Of a stretch of 64,000 bases of DNA, positions 25,401 to 33,737 are shown piece by piece (within the stretch, counting starts at the first letter, position 1; every line of letters begins with the position of its first letter). The DNA lies in assembly GCF_026239695.1 (NCBI RefSeq), contig NZ_JAPIVS010000007.1:124001-188000 (forward strand), in the 5' to 3' direction. Source of the stretch: Pedobacter sp. MC2016-15. GTDB lineage: Bacteria > Bacteroidota > Bacteroidia > Sphingobacteriales > Sphingobacteriaceae. The position numbers were made by a program, and so were the translations under genes. The notes beneath the pieces were generated by a model. The model saw only the letters and a program-made list of their open reading frames with translations, was not told the DNA's origin and made no database searches.

Positions 25401-27938
25401 ATGATAGATGTTTCCGAGAAGAGTTTTTTAGCTGCGGCCAAAGGCAAAATTATTACTGGATTTGTACTCGCCTTCTTCGCCCTGTTTCTGGCGTGGGGAG
25501 TAAGTAAAATCGCCTTTAATGAAATGCTGGATACGGTAGATGCCATTTCTACGCCAAATGCAAAATTACGCCTCGTGAACCAGGTTTCCAGAAAGGTAGC
25601 CAGTCTGGACCAGCAGCAGAGAACAACGGCATTAAATTCTCCCGGGAAGTACAACGGTTTCCTGAAAGATTCGCGTCAGCTGAGGTTACTGCTTGATTCA
25701 CTGGCAGGGATGTATAGCACTGACCTGATACAGCTGAACAGAATCAAATCTATTCAGAAGCTGCTCGTTGCCAGAGATAAACAGTTTGTCAACTACCTGA
25801 AAGTCCGCGAAGGACTGGTCAACAATAAATCTTTCACAGAAGAAGTACAAAAGTTGAATGCGCTGGTAAACCGTCCTCCGCAACAGCAGGACAGCACAAT
25901 TGTAACCACAGAAAAAAAGACCTCTACAGTCACCATTTTGCCAGTGGATGAGACTGCAAAGCGGAAAGGGTTCCTGAGCAGGATCTTCAGTAAGAAAAGC
26001 GATCCGGAAGAACAGAGTAAGACCTATCAGGTAACTAACGAAGAGAAAATACAGCGCGATACCATTGCCTTGTCCGGAGAAACCATCATTGCTAAAGGAC
26101 TTGAAAAATCATTGCGTAGCATTGCGACAGAACAGCAGCTCAAAAGTGCCCGTTTTTTAGATAGAGAGGCAGTTTTAGCAAACGCTAACGATGCACTGAC
26201 GCGCCAGATGCTTGATATCCTCAGGAAAGTAGAAGCCGAAGTGGTCACCCAGATTGAGAAGAATGGCATATCAGCCAAAGCAGTGGTCAATACGGGTATT
26301 ACCAGAATAAGCTGGATTATGATCGGTTTTTTTTTACTTACTATCATCTTGTTATACCTGATTCTTACAGATATCACCAGAAGCAACCTTTACAGGAAGG
26401 AACTTGAAGCTGCCCGCGATGAGGCCGAATATCATGGTATGGCCAAGCAGCGGTTTCTCTCCAATATGAGCCATGAGATCAGGACCCCGCTACAATCGAT
26501 CATCGGCTATGCCGAGATCATCAGAAACCAGGAGCGGCCCCAGCACAAAGATATCGAAGCCATCTATCATTCTTCGGAACATCTCCTTCAGATCGTCAAT
26601 GAGATCCTGGATTATAACCGCATCATTTCAGGGAAATTTACTTTCCAGCGAAAACCTTTTAATATTAAAGAGCTACTGGAAGAAGTTGTGTCTGTGATGA
26701 AACCACAGGCAGAACAGAAAAGCCTGACGATGCGTACAGCTATAGAATTGCATGGTATTGAGTTTGTTGAGGGGGACGCCTTCAGGCTAAAACAGATCCT
26801 GTATAATCTGCTCAGCAATGCCGTAAAGTTTACTCAGAAAGGAGAAGTTGTTTTAACGGTTTATTACAAACGGCAACTGGGGAACCTTCATTTCACCTTT
26901 ATGGTAAAAGATACGGGGATAGGATTTACAGAAGAAGAGAGCAGCAGGATCTTTAATGAATTTGAGCAGATAGATTCTGCAGACAAAGAGGTGATCAATA
27001 AGGCTGGTGCCGGCCTTGGCTTAACGATCATTAAATCTCTGATAGAGAATCAGGACGGACGTATTTACGTAAAAAGTAAATCTGGTGCCGGCAGTACGTT
27101 TACTGTTTATCTCACTTTTAAAGTAGCCGACTCGGTGCAGGTAGAAAAAGTGTTGCCTGTAGCCGCAAAGAAACTCAATACCAAGGATAAAGTTTGGGTA
27201 GTGGATGATGACCAACTGATCCTCGATCTTTGTGAGATCATCTTTACTAAAAAACAAATTCCTCATGTATGCTTTAACTCACCGGCGGCTGTTCTTGCTG
27301 CGGAATGGGACCCGGCGGTAAAGTTCATGCTGATGGATATGCGCATGCCTGAAATATCTGGTACAGAGTTATGTCATCAGATGAGAGCAAGGATCCCGGC
27401 AGATGTGAAAATCTATGCAATGACAGCCCAGGTTCTGCCTGAAGAATTGGAAGCTGTGCTGGAGCAGGGGTTTGACGGCCTGATCATGAAACCTTTCCGT
27501 GAGAATGACTTGCTTGCTGTATTCAGTACAGAGGACAAGGACATCCCGGTAATTAAGGAATCTGTGGCTGATGACGTTAAAGAGGCTGATTATTCAGACA
27601 TCACTCTGGACACTTCTGTAGTGGAGAAAATGACATTCGGGGATCAGGAACTTCTGGTAAATATCCTGAACAGGTTTAAGGAAGATTGCGAAAATGATAT
27701 TGCAGAGCTGCAACAAGGCATACTTGCAAATGATCTTGCTCTCGCAAGGCTTATTGTTCACCGGATTGCTGGCAGAACAGCGCAGATGGGCTCCGCCAAG
27801 CTGGCTGCAGAATTCAGGCTGATGGAGATAGAACTCGCTTCGGCAGATACAATTACAGCGCTGCACCGTCAAAAGCTGGAAAACTGCATCAGCAGGCTTG
27901 GCTTACTGATGCAGCTTGTCAACTTAAAGGTCGGTTAG
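25401..27938 (+). CDS. Hybrid sensor histidine kinase with receiver and Hpt domains
   Basis: An 845-residue membrane sensor. A transmembrane segment (about 17-36) and a second (about 302-324) enclose a roughly 265-residue periplasmic, mainly helical sensor region without a recognised domain name. After it come HisKA (phospho-accepting H358 in MSHEIRTPLQ), HATPase_c (about 455-575, with GAGLGLTIIKSL), a receiver domain (about 597-715, phospho-acceptor D646 in LMDMRMPE, with VVDDDQ and KPF) and a C-terminal Hpt domain (about 745-845, H787 in IVHRIAGRTAQMGS). All phosphorelay residues are present. It ends 3 bp from the convergent NtrC-type regulator, its likely partner. The periplasmic ligand is unknown. 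Confidence 0.92.
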   Translation: MIDVSEKSFLAAAKGKIITGFVLAFFALFLAWGVSKIAFNEMLDTVDAISTPNAKLRLVNQVSRKVASLDQQQRTTALNSPGKYNGFLKDSRQLRLLLDSLAGMYSTDLIQLNRIKSIQKLLVARDKQFVNYLKVREGLVNNKSFTEEVQKLNALVNRPPQQQDSTIVTTEKKTSTVTILPVDETAKRKGFLSRIFSKKSDPEEQSKTYQVTNEEKIQRDTIALSGETIIAKGLEKSLRSIATEQQLKSARFLDREAVLANANDALTRQMLDILRKVEAEVVTQIEKNGISAKAVVNTGITRISWIMIGFFLLTIILLYLILTDITRSNLYRKELEAARDEAEYHGMAKQRFLSNMSHEIRTPLQSIIGYAEIIRNQERPQHKDIEAIYHSSEHLLQIVNEILDYNRIISGKFTFQRKPFNIKELLEEVVSVMKPQAEQKSLTMRTAIELHGIEFVEGDAFRLKQILYNLLSNAVKFTQKGEVVLTVYYKRQLGNLHFTFMVKDTGIGFTEEESSRIFNEFEQIDSADKEVINKAGAGLGLTIIKSLIENQDGRIYVKSKSGAGSTFTVYLTFKVADSVQVEKVLPVAAKKLNTKDKVWVVDDDQLILDLCEIIFTKKQIPHVCFNSPAAVLAAEWDPAVKFMLMDMRMPEISGTELCHQMRARIPADVKIYAMTAQVLPEELEAVLEQGFDGLIMKPFRENDLLAVFSTEDKDIPVIKESVADDVKEADYSDITLDTSVVEKMTFGDQELLVNILNRFKEDCENDIAELQQGILANDLALARLIVHRIAGRTAQMGSAKLAAEFRLMEIELASADTITALHRQKLENCISRLGLLMQLVNLKVG

Positions 27939-27941
27939 ATT

Positions 27942-29270
27942 CTATTCGATTTCGTAGCGCTCCATTTTGGAATACAGCGTTTTCCTGTCGATGTTGAGCA
28001 TTTTAGCCGCTTTTGACTTATTATATTTAACCTTGATCAGCGTTTCGATAATCAGGGTCTTCTCATTGACTTCATTGATGGCTTTCAGATCCGATCCTGT
28101 AGGTTTTGGAGCCTGTTTGATCGCCAGAATCATCTCATCCGGAAGAGCCTCCAGATTAGCAGTGTCAGTTGGCGTTAACAATACCATCCTTTTGATCACA
28201 TTTTTTAATTCGCGAAGGTTCCCCGGCCAGTCGTAATTCAGCAACAGGTCACGTACAGGCGCTGAAAGCTTTTGTACATTTCTGTCCAGCTCTTCATTTG
28301 AAAGCCTGATAAAATGGTCTATAAACAGTTCCAGGTCCTGACCACGGTCCCGCAATGCAGGAAGAAGGATCTTAAATTCGTTTAAACGGTGATAAAGATC
28401 TTCGCGGAATTCTCCGTTCTGAATACTGTTCAGCAGGTCGTCATTTGTTGCCGTTATGATACGGACATTCACAGCGATCTTTTTTGTGCTTCCTAAAGGC
28501 TGAATCACTCTTTCCTGTAATGCCCTCAGTAATTTGACCTGCACTTCATAGCTCAGGTTGCCCACTTCATCCAAAAAAAGAGTACCCCCTTCTGCGGCCT
28601 CAAATTGTCCTTTCTTATCATTTACTGCACCAGTAAATGCGCCTTTGACATGTCCAAACAGTTCACTAGCTGCAAGGTCTCTCGACAAAGCACCACAGTC
28701 AATCGCTATAAATGGTTTTGCACTTCGTTTACTTTGAGTATGTAGTGTCCGGGCAGCATATTCTTTGCCTGTACCACTTTCTCCCTGGATAATGACCGAC
28801 ATGTCTGTTGGTGCTACCAGGTCTATGTGTGCATAAAGTTTGTCAGCTGTAGCACTTTTACCCTTGATAAAGTCGGCATGTTCTACCGTAGCTTTGGTCG
28901 CGCTTTCGGTTTTTTTCTCCAATGCCCCACCAATGGTCATCAAGAGCTCATCAGGATTAACAGGTTTGGTAATATAATCTATCGCGCCCAGCTGAATTGA
29001 TTTAACGGCTGTACGCACATCATTAAAACTTGTCATGATAACAACCGGATAGTTAAAGCCTTTTTCACGAACGTGAGAAAGTACTTCGAGGCCTGTACCA
29101 TCTGGCAAGCGGTAGTCTACCAGTAAAAGTTGAAAGGTATCCTGAGCTAATATTTTGAAAGAATTTTTAACATCATGAACGATAAATGGCTGATGGCCAT
29201 GCTTCTTAAGAAAGCCCTCTAACAACTGTGAGAAAGTTAGATCATCTTCAATAATAAGTATTTTCGCCAT
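27942..29270 (-). CDS. NtrC-type sigma-54-dependent response regulator
   Basis: A 442-residue regulator with a receiver domain (1-120; phospho-acceptor D52 in LLLVDYRLPDG; KPV lysine), a sigma-54 AAA+ domain (about 138-370) and a Fis-type HTH (about 400-442, NKSKAAKMLNIDRKTLYSK). In the AAA+ domain Walker A is GESGTGKE, the sigma-54 contact loop is GAFTGA and Walker B is GTLFLDEV. All activator motifs are intact, so it should drive transcription from sigma-54 promoters after phosphorylation. Its 3' end faces the hybrid kinase gene with a 3-bp gap, the usual arrangement of a cognate pair. Target genes are not evident from the window; I did not find a clear -24/-12 sigma-54 site nearby. Confidence 0.95.
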   Translation of the reverse strand: MAKILIIEDDLTFSQLLEGFLKKHGHQPFIVHDVKNSFKILAQDTFQLLLVDYRLPDGTGLEVLSHVREKGFNYPVVIMTSFNDVRTAVKSIQLGAIDYITKPVNPDELLMTIGGALEKKTESATKATVEHADFIKGKSATADKLYAHIDLVAPTDMSVIIQGESGTGKEYAARTLHTQSKRSAKPFIAIDCGALSRDLAASELFGHVKGAFTGAVNDKKGQFEAAEGGTLFLDEVGNLSYEVQVKLLRALQERVIQPLGSTKKIAVNVRIITATNDDLLNSIQNGEFREDLYHRLNEFKILLPALRDRGQDLELFIDHFIRLSNEELDRNVQKLSAPVRDLLLNYDWPGNLRELKNVIKRMVLLTPTDTANLEALPDEMILAIKQAPKPTGSDLKAINEVNEKTLIIETLIKVKYNKSKAAKMLNIDRKTLYSKMERYEIE

Positions 29271-29293
29271 AGGTATCTGCTTTGATATAATGG

Positions 29294-29301
29294 CAAAAAT
29301 A
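29294..29301 (-). promoter_or_regulatory. -7 promoter element of the NtrC-type regulator
   Basis: TATTTTTG on the minus strand, exact TAnnTTTG, 23 bp before the ATG at 29270. It overlaps the T-rich tail of the terminator at 29304-29326. Confidence 0.35.
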
Positions 29302-29303
29302 CA

Positions 29304-29326
29304 AAAGCCGGAGGATTTCCGGCTTT
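29304..29326 (-). terminator. Terminator after the small secreted protein gene
   Basis: AAAGCCGGA and TCCGGCTTT make a 9-bp stem with a 5-nt loop. On the minus strand it comes 31 bp after the stop at 29357 and continues into TTTTGTATTTTTG, a T-rich tail. Confidence 0.8.
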
Positions 29327-29356
29327 AATATCTTCATAATTTGTGTTTAGTTTTAT

Positions 29357-29671
29357 TTATTGGATGATCGACCCATCTTTACTAAGCTGTAAATAAGCCA
29401 TGTCAGTTCCCTTTTTAACATCTACCTGATAGAAGGTTGATTTATCTGATTTTGTGATTATGAATGCTGTTGTTGGTGTCCATTCTTTGTAAGCATTTGC
29501 CTTCAGAGTTGTTTTTACTGCTTCAGGTAATTCTTCCAGTTTAACAGGAACTTTATCCGCAGTACTGTCTGATTGTAAGGCAATGGTTACTGGTGTGATG
29601 ATTTCATTTGCTTTAACTGTAGATACGCCTGCGAATGCTAAGATAGCTGCTGATAAAATGAAATTTTTCAT
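29357..29671 (-). CDS. Small secreted protein, PepSY-like or related
   Basis: A 104-residue protein with a signal peptide (about 1-21, ending VKAN). The mature part has LPEAVKTTLKANAY followed by two short strands (TAFIITKSDKSTFYQVDV and MAYLQLSKDGSIIQ). This alternation of a LPxAVxxxL helix with a strand containing YxV and ending in DGxIIQ resembles the PepSY-like/BLIP-like small periplasmic proteins common in Bacteroidota, but the match is by eye. Function is unknown. It is a single-gene unit with a clear terminator. Confidence 0.65.
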   Translation of the reverse strand: MKNFILSAAILAFAGVSTVKANEIITPVTIALQSDSTADKVPVKLEELPEAVKTTLKANAYKEWTPTTAFIITKSDKSTFYQVDVKKGTDMAYLQLSKDGSIIQ

Positions 29672-29898
29672 AGTGTGTTCGTTTATTTAAAAATTACTGT
29701 TTTAATTCTGATGTTATAAGTATGAAAATAATGCCATCGTGCCAGAATAGTGTAAACTAACTATGAATCAGTTTATTGTGGTTTAAGACTATCAAAAATG
29801 CTGTCCATTTTCTCTACAGTCTGTCCCTAACAGGAGCAAAATCCGCAAGAACAAAATCAAACAGCAAGCGTTATATAGCTATCTATAAATGTACAACT

Positions 29899-30147
29899 AT
29901 GACTTACAAAGAACTTCTTTATGACCTGGCAGACAGAACTGCCGAAACTTATAACTCCTACTTGGAATCTAAAGTATCTTCACTGGTTGATCCTCAGCAG
30001 TCTGTGCCCGACCGGACGGAGTTGCACCGTGCTGAATATGAAAGGCTGGAGAAAAAACTGATTGCCTTACTGGCAACAGTTAAAAATGACGCATCTGCCG
30101 ATAACGAAGCTCCCGGGGATTTCTATGAAGAGTTTATCAAAGAATAA
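29899..30147 (+). CDS. Small hypothetical protein
   Basis: An 82-residue acidic helical protein that I do not recognise. The start MTYKELLYDLADRTAE at 29899 is preferred; an in-frame start at 29776 would add 41 residues (with KNAVHFLYSL and a basic stretch) that look like translated intergenic DNA. The sequence is predicted to be two or three amphipathic helices with a proline break near residue 30 (DPQQSVPDRTE). It has no signal or membrane segment. It lies alone between the small secreted protein and the rrf2 gene; the 227 bp before it show nothing else. Confidence 0.55.
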   Translation: MTYKELLYDLADRTAETYNSYLESKVSSLVDPQQSVPDRTELHRAEYERLEKKLIALLATVKNDASADNEAPGDFYEEFIKE

Positions 30148-30197
30148 CAATAATCCTTTCATTCAGGGGGTTGAATTTTGTTTGATCCCCGTAACTT

Positions 30198-30210
30198 TTT
30201 ACTAAGTAAA
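30198..30210 (+). promoter_or_regulatory. 13-bp palindrome upstream of rrf2 (possible operator)
   Basis: TTTACTAAGTAAA is a perfect palindrome around a central A, 34 bp upstream of the rrf2 -7 element, where -33 contacts or a regulator would lie. It could be an autoregulatory site for the Rrf2 protein. Confidence 0.4.
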
Positions 30211-30243
30211 TATTTAGCATTTATCATTACCTAAATCTTTTCT

Positions 30244-30251
30244 TAGCTTTG
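30244..30251 (+). promoter_or_regulatory. -7 promoter element of rrf2
   Basis: TAGCTTTG, exact TAnnTTTG, ends 8 bp before the ATG at 30260, leaving a leader of at most a few bases. Confidence 0.5.
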
Positions 30252-30259
30252 CATCCAAT

Positions 30260-30697
30260 ATGTTGTCTAAGAAAACAAAATATGCCATTAAAGCACTGGT
30301 GGCTTTAGGCAAAAACGTAGAAAACCCTCCAATGCAGATCGTTAGATTAGCAGAACAGGAGATGATACCCCGGAAATTTCTGGAACAGATATTATTAGAC
30401 TTGCGTAATGCAGGTTATCTGTATAGCAAAAAGGGAGCTGGTGGAGGATATAGCCTCAACAAAAATGCTGCAGACATCTACCTGGCGGATATTCTACGAA
30501 TCACCGATGGCCCTATTGCCATGGTTCCATGCGCAAGTTTAAAGTTCTATCGCAAATGCGATGAGTGTCATGACGAAAAAACTTGTGGAATTAGAAAAAC
30601 TTTTATTGATGTAAGAGACGCCACCTTACAAGTATTGTCCAGAACTTCCGTTGCAGATGTAATAGCCAGGGAAACTTTGGACGACCTGATCAGTTAA
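30260..30697 (+). CDS. Rrf2 family transcriptional regulator with a cysteine cluster
   Basis: A 145-residue winged-helix regulator. The N-terminal half is the Rrf2 HTH (MLSKKTKYAIKALVALG, then IPRKFLEQILLDLRNAGYL and the wing SKKGAGGGYSL). The C-terminal half carries four cysteines, C91, C100, C103 and C109, spaced C-x8-C-x2-C-x5-C. The Rrf2 family includes IscR and NsrR (Fe-S sensors) and CymR (cysteine metabolism); the cysteine pattern suggests an Fe-S cluster or a thiol/metal switch. It lies just before the SUMT gene on the same strand with a separate promoter between, and SUMT makes precorrin-2 for the sulfite-reductase cofactor siroheme. That context favours sulfur-linked regulation, which is inference. 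Confidence 0.88.
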   Translation: MLSKKTKYAIKALVALGKNVENPPMQIVRLAEQEMIPRKFLEQILLDLRNAGYLYSKKGAGGGYSLNKNAADIYLADILRITDGPIAMVPCASLKFYRKCDECHDEKTCGIRKTFIDVRDATLQVLSRTSVADVIARETLDDLIS

Positions 30698-30764
30698 ACG
30701 GATCCGTTTTTGAGGGCTGAATAAATTATTTTAAAAATAAAGACTACTTATTCAATAGACTTTG

Positions 30765-30772
30765 TATATTTG
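30765..30772 (+). promoter_or_regulatory. -7 promoter element of the SUMT gene
   Basis: TATATTTG, exact TAnnTTTG, 40 bp before the preferred ATG at 30813. It overlaps the alternative upstream start at 30762, which argues against that start. Confidence 0.45.
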
Positions 30773-30812
30773 TATTGCTAAACATACATATACACCCCTT
30801 AAAATTTCGGTT

Positions 30813-31604
30813 ATGATTTTAAATAAAACAAAAAACAGCATCCAGGAACCACGTATTACATTGGTTGGAGCTGGCCCCGGAGATCCTGATTTAATTAGCT
30901 TAAAAGGAGTTAAGGCGCTTAACACAGCCGATGTGGTATTGTATGATGCATTAGTTAACGGTGCTTTATTAAACCATGCACCTGAACATGCTATCAAGAT
31001 TTTTGTAGGCCGTTCTGATGATGAATCTTTTTCACAGGATGCCGTAAATAAACTAATGATTGATTATGCTTTAAATTATGGGCATGTAGTGCGTCTTAAA
31101 AGCGGCGATCCTTTTGTGTTTGCAAGGGGCTTTGAAGAAGTGGATTATGCAGAATCATATAGCATCCAAACTGAAATCATTCCGGGTATTTCAAGCGCCA
31201 CAGGCGTACCGGGGCTGCATAAAATACCGATGATCTATGGCGATCTGAGTGAGAGTTTCTGGGTGCTTTCAGGAACAAATGCAAAAGGAGAAGTTTCGGC
31301 TGACCTAACCGGTGCTGCCAGATCAAATGCTACAGTTGTCGTACTGATGGGTATTGAAAAGATCAGAGAAATTGCTGCAATCTTCATTAAAGAAGGAAAG
31401 GACAGACTACCTGTTGCAGTAATTGAGAATGGATCAAGTAAAGACGAAAACATCATTGTTGGTGTGGTGGATACTATTGCAGAGCTCATCGAAGATCATC
31501 ATATTTCTTCGCCGGCACTATTAGTGTTTGGTGATGTAGTTTCAGTGCATCCAGCTTTCGCCAGAATCAGAGATTTCTACGCGGTACTTTCAGAAGAGTA
31601 TTAA
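30813..31604 (+). CDS. cobA: Uroporphyrinogen-III C-methyltransferase (SUMT)
   Basis: SUMT methylates uroporphyrinogen III at C2 and C7 with two S-adenosylmethionine to give precorrin-2, the branch point to siroheme and cobalamin. The 263-residue protein has the family blocks VGAGPGDPDLISLKG (SAM-binding loop) near residue 17, ADVVLYDALV, VRLKSGDPFVFARGFEE and IIPGISSATGVPGLHKIP. The serine in KSGDP replaces the more usual glycine of KGGDP. The start at 30813 (MILNKTKNS) is chosen because the longer form begins inside the promoter. It is a single-gene unit closed by a terminator at 31633-31658. With no other siroheme gene in view, service to both siroheme and B12 is an inference. Confidence 0.93.
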   Translation: MILNKTKNSIQEPRITLVGAGPGDPDLISLKGVKALNTADVVLYDALVNGALLNHAPEHAIKIFVGRSDDESFSQDAVNKLMIDYALNYGHVVRLKSGDPFVFARGFEEVDYAESYSIQTEIIPGISSATGVPGLHKIPMIYGDLSESFWVLSGTNAKGEVSADLTGAARSNATVVVLMGIEKIREIAAIFIKEGKDRLPVAVIENGSSKDENIIVGVVDTIAELIEDHHISSPALLVFGDVVSVHPAFARIRDFYAVLSEEY

Positions 31605-31632
31605 AAAATATATACATCTTAATTTTGTTGCT

Positions 31633-31658
31633 AAAGCCGGGTTTTTACCCGGCTTTTT
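31633..31658 (+). terminator. Terminator of the SUMT gene
   Basis: AAAGCCGGGT and ACCCGGCTTT form a strong stem with a TTTT loop, ending in five T residues, 29 bp after the stop codon. Confidence 0.85.
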
Positions 31659-31689
31659 GCATTTAAATTAAGCTAAACCACTATCTTTG
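31656..31689 (+). promoter_or_regulatory. Promoter of the TPR histidine kinase gene
   Basis: TTTG at 31656-31659, inside the T-tail of the SUMT terminator, and TATCTTTG at 31682-31689 are separated by 22 bases. The -7 is an exact match and lies 31 bp before the ATG at 31721. Confidence 0.5.
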
Positions 31690-31720
31690 GCCTACCCTAT
31701 TGCCTCTGGTAACCATACAT

Positions 31721-33679
31721 ATGTCCCTTTTCCGTGCGCTTTCCGTCTGTTTTTTTCTGGCATTCAGCTCCAAATTCCTTTTTTGCTTCCAAAAACCTTT
31801 GTCGTCAGCTGTTCCGGGATTAGATATCGCTGCATACGAGAAACTGGTGACGCGTTACCGGTATGATAAACCAGATTCTGCCTTGTTTTATGTCCGCGAG
31901 GGGATGAAACTTGCCAAAAAGAATAATGATGAAGAGGGGATTGCCAGAATGCTGAACCAGATGGGGATGATAGATGACAATACCGGAAATGCAGAATCTT
32001 CAAGACAAAGGTACCTCGAGGCGCTGGAGATCTATAAAAGGCTAAACAATCCTAAAGGGATAATTAAAGAAAACATCCGCCTCGGGGTGGTAGAAAACAG
32101 GAAAGGTAATTCGGCAGCTGCGCTTACTTATTTTCTGCAGGCATTAAAAGTAAGCGAAAAAAGTAATGATAAGAGCGGCATAATGGAATCTTATGTCACC
32201 CTTGGTGAAGTACATGCCTTCCGTCATAATTACGACCGGGCAATTTCTTTTTATCAAAAAGCCGAAGCCATCGGCAACCAGCTTCCCTTTTCGAGTTTAA
32301 AATTAAACAACTACCTCAATTTTGGTACTGCATACCGGGAAATGGGTGATTATCCCAAGGCAATCTTCTATTTTGAAAAGGGAATTGCACAAAGTGATTA
32401 TCCTGAGATGATGGGCTTAAATATTTCACTCACCAACGGACTTGCACAGGTATACGCAAAGTCAGGTGCTACATCCAAAGCGATTGAACTTCAGAAAGGA
32501 GCCCTGCAAAAGTCCAGGAACATTCACAACACTATCCGGGAATTTCAAAGCCTTATGGCCCTTGCAGAAAGCTATGAGCCAACTGATCCTAAATTATCAC
32601 TAAGATACCTGCATCAGGCGCTTAACCTTGGTCAAAATAAAAAAGCGAATAAACAAATCCTCGAAGCACTAGCGCATATTGCGGCACTCAATGAGAAAAC
32701 AGGGGACTTTAAAGCTGCCTATGAGGCGAAGACGAAACAGTACAGTATTGCTGACAGTTTTTACTTCAAGGATATCTCTGCAAAGATATCAAACCTGCAG
32801 GCACAATATGAACTCACTAAGTCTCAGGCCAGGGTAGAACAGCTGAAATTTCAGAACAATGAACAGGAACTAGAGAAGAGAGCGCTGTCATGGATGATCT
32901 TTGGCAGCATCACACTTTTGCTCATTCTTGGAGCCTATTTTTTTAAAATCAGAAACCTAAACAGGTTAATGAACAAAGTTAATGCAGACCTTGTACAGTC
33001 AAACACCGTTAAGGATAAGCTTTTTTCAATTCTCGGGCACGACCTTAGAGGCCCGTTAAATTCAATACTCAATCTGCTGGGGCTGGTGAACAGGGGCTGG
33101 CTTGATGAACAGGAGAAGGCCGCGATGCTCAATAAGCTTGAAACACAGTGTAATGCCTCTCTGGATACCCTTAACTTGCTATTGCGGTGGGGACAGATGC
33201 AACTGAAAGGAGTAATGATCAATCAGACCGATATCTTACCAGCAAAAGTAATAAACAGAAACCTGTCTCTGCTTGGGGAAGCAGCTGCGCAGAAATCTAT
33301 TACTATCGAACAGGAGACTGTACCGGATATCGTAGTTTTTTGTGATGGGGACCATCTGGATTTCCTGATCCGTAATATCCTGTCAAATGCCATAAAATTT
33401 ACACCAGAGGGAGGTAAGATTAATATATCGGTAAAGCCTTACCAGGATGACCAGGTGATCTTTGAGGTGAGAGATACCGGTGTGGGTATTGAGCCTTCGC
33501 GTCTGGAATCTATTTTTAGTGTAAATAACGTAAGTACCTCAGGTACAAATAATGAGAAAGGTACCAGTTTGGGACTGGTCATCAGTAAGGAATTTGTAAC
33601 TGCAAACGAAGGCAGAATCTGGGTGGAGAGCAAAGCCGGGGAAGGTTCCAGTTTCTTTTTCGTGCTAAAGAGAAAATAG
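31721..33679 (+). CDS. TPR-containing sensor histidine kinase
   Basis: A 652-residue membrane kinase. It has a hydrophobic N-terminal signal (MSLFRALSVCFFLAF). Residues about 40-355 are tetratricopeptide repeats, visible as repeated blocks such as NPKGIIKENIRLGVVENRKGN, KSGIMESYVTLGEVHAF and KLNNYLNFGTAYREMGDYPKA. After them come a coiled coil (about 345-375), one transmembrane helix (about 388-408), HisKA with LFSILGHDLRGPLNSI (phospho-acceptor histidine) and HATPase_c with an N box (RNILSNAIKFTPEGG) and GTSLGLVISKEFV. It has no receiver domain. The start at 31721 gives a normal signal sequence; an upstream TTG at 31700 would put seven unlikely residues before it. No response regulator is adjacent; the next gene is a subtilase. 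Confidence 0.9.
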   Translation: MSLFRALSVCFFLAFSSKFLFCFQKPLSSAVPGLDIAAYEKLVTRYRYDKPDSALFYVREGMKLAKKNNDEEGIARMLNQMGMIDDNTGNAESSRQRYLEALEIYKRLNNPKGIIKENIRLGVVENRKGNSAAALTYFLQALKVSEKSNDKSGIMESYVTLGEVHAFRHNYDRAISFYQKAEAIGNQLPFSSLKLNNYLNFGTAYREMGDYPKAIFYFEKGIAQSDYPEMMGLNISLTNGLAQVYAKSGATSKAIELQKGALQKSRNIHNTIREFQSLMALAESYEPTDPKLSLRYLHQALNLGQNKKANKQILEALAHIAALNEKTGDFKAAYEAKTKQYSIADSFYFKDISAKISNLQAQYELTKSQARVEQLKFQNNEQELEKRALSWMIFGSITLLLILGAYFFKIRNLNRLMNKVNADLVQSNTVKDKLFSILGHDLRGPLNSILNLLGLVNRGWLDEQEKAAMLNKLETQCNASLDTLNLLLRWGQMQLKGVMINQTDILPAKVINRNLSLLGEAAAQKSITIEQETVPDIVVFCDGDHLDFLIRNILSNAIKFTPEGGKINISVKPYQDDQVIFEVRDTGVGIEPSRLESIFSVNNVSTSGTNNEKGTSLGLVISKEFVTANEGRIWVESKAGEGSSFFFVLKRK

Positions 33680-33737
33680 ATTCCAAAACAACTATTTTTG
33701 CTGATCAGCGTTTAAAAACTAATTGACTAAATAAAAT

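Noticed and set aside
29776..29898. Longer start for the small protein at 29899
   Set aside because: The extra 41 residues have the composition of translated intergenic DNA and the ATG at 29899 fits the predicted helical start better.
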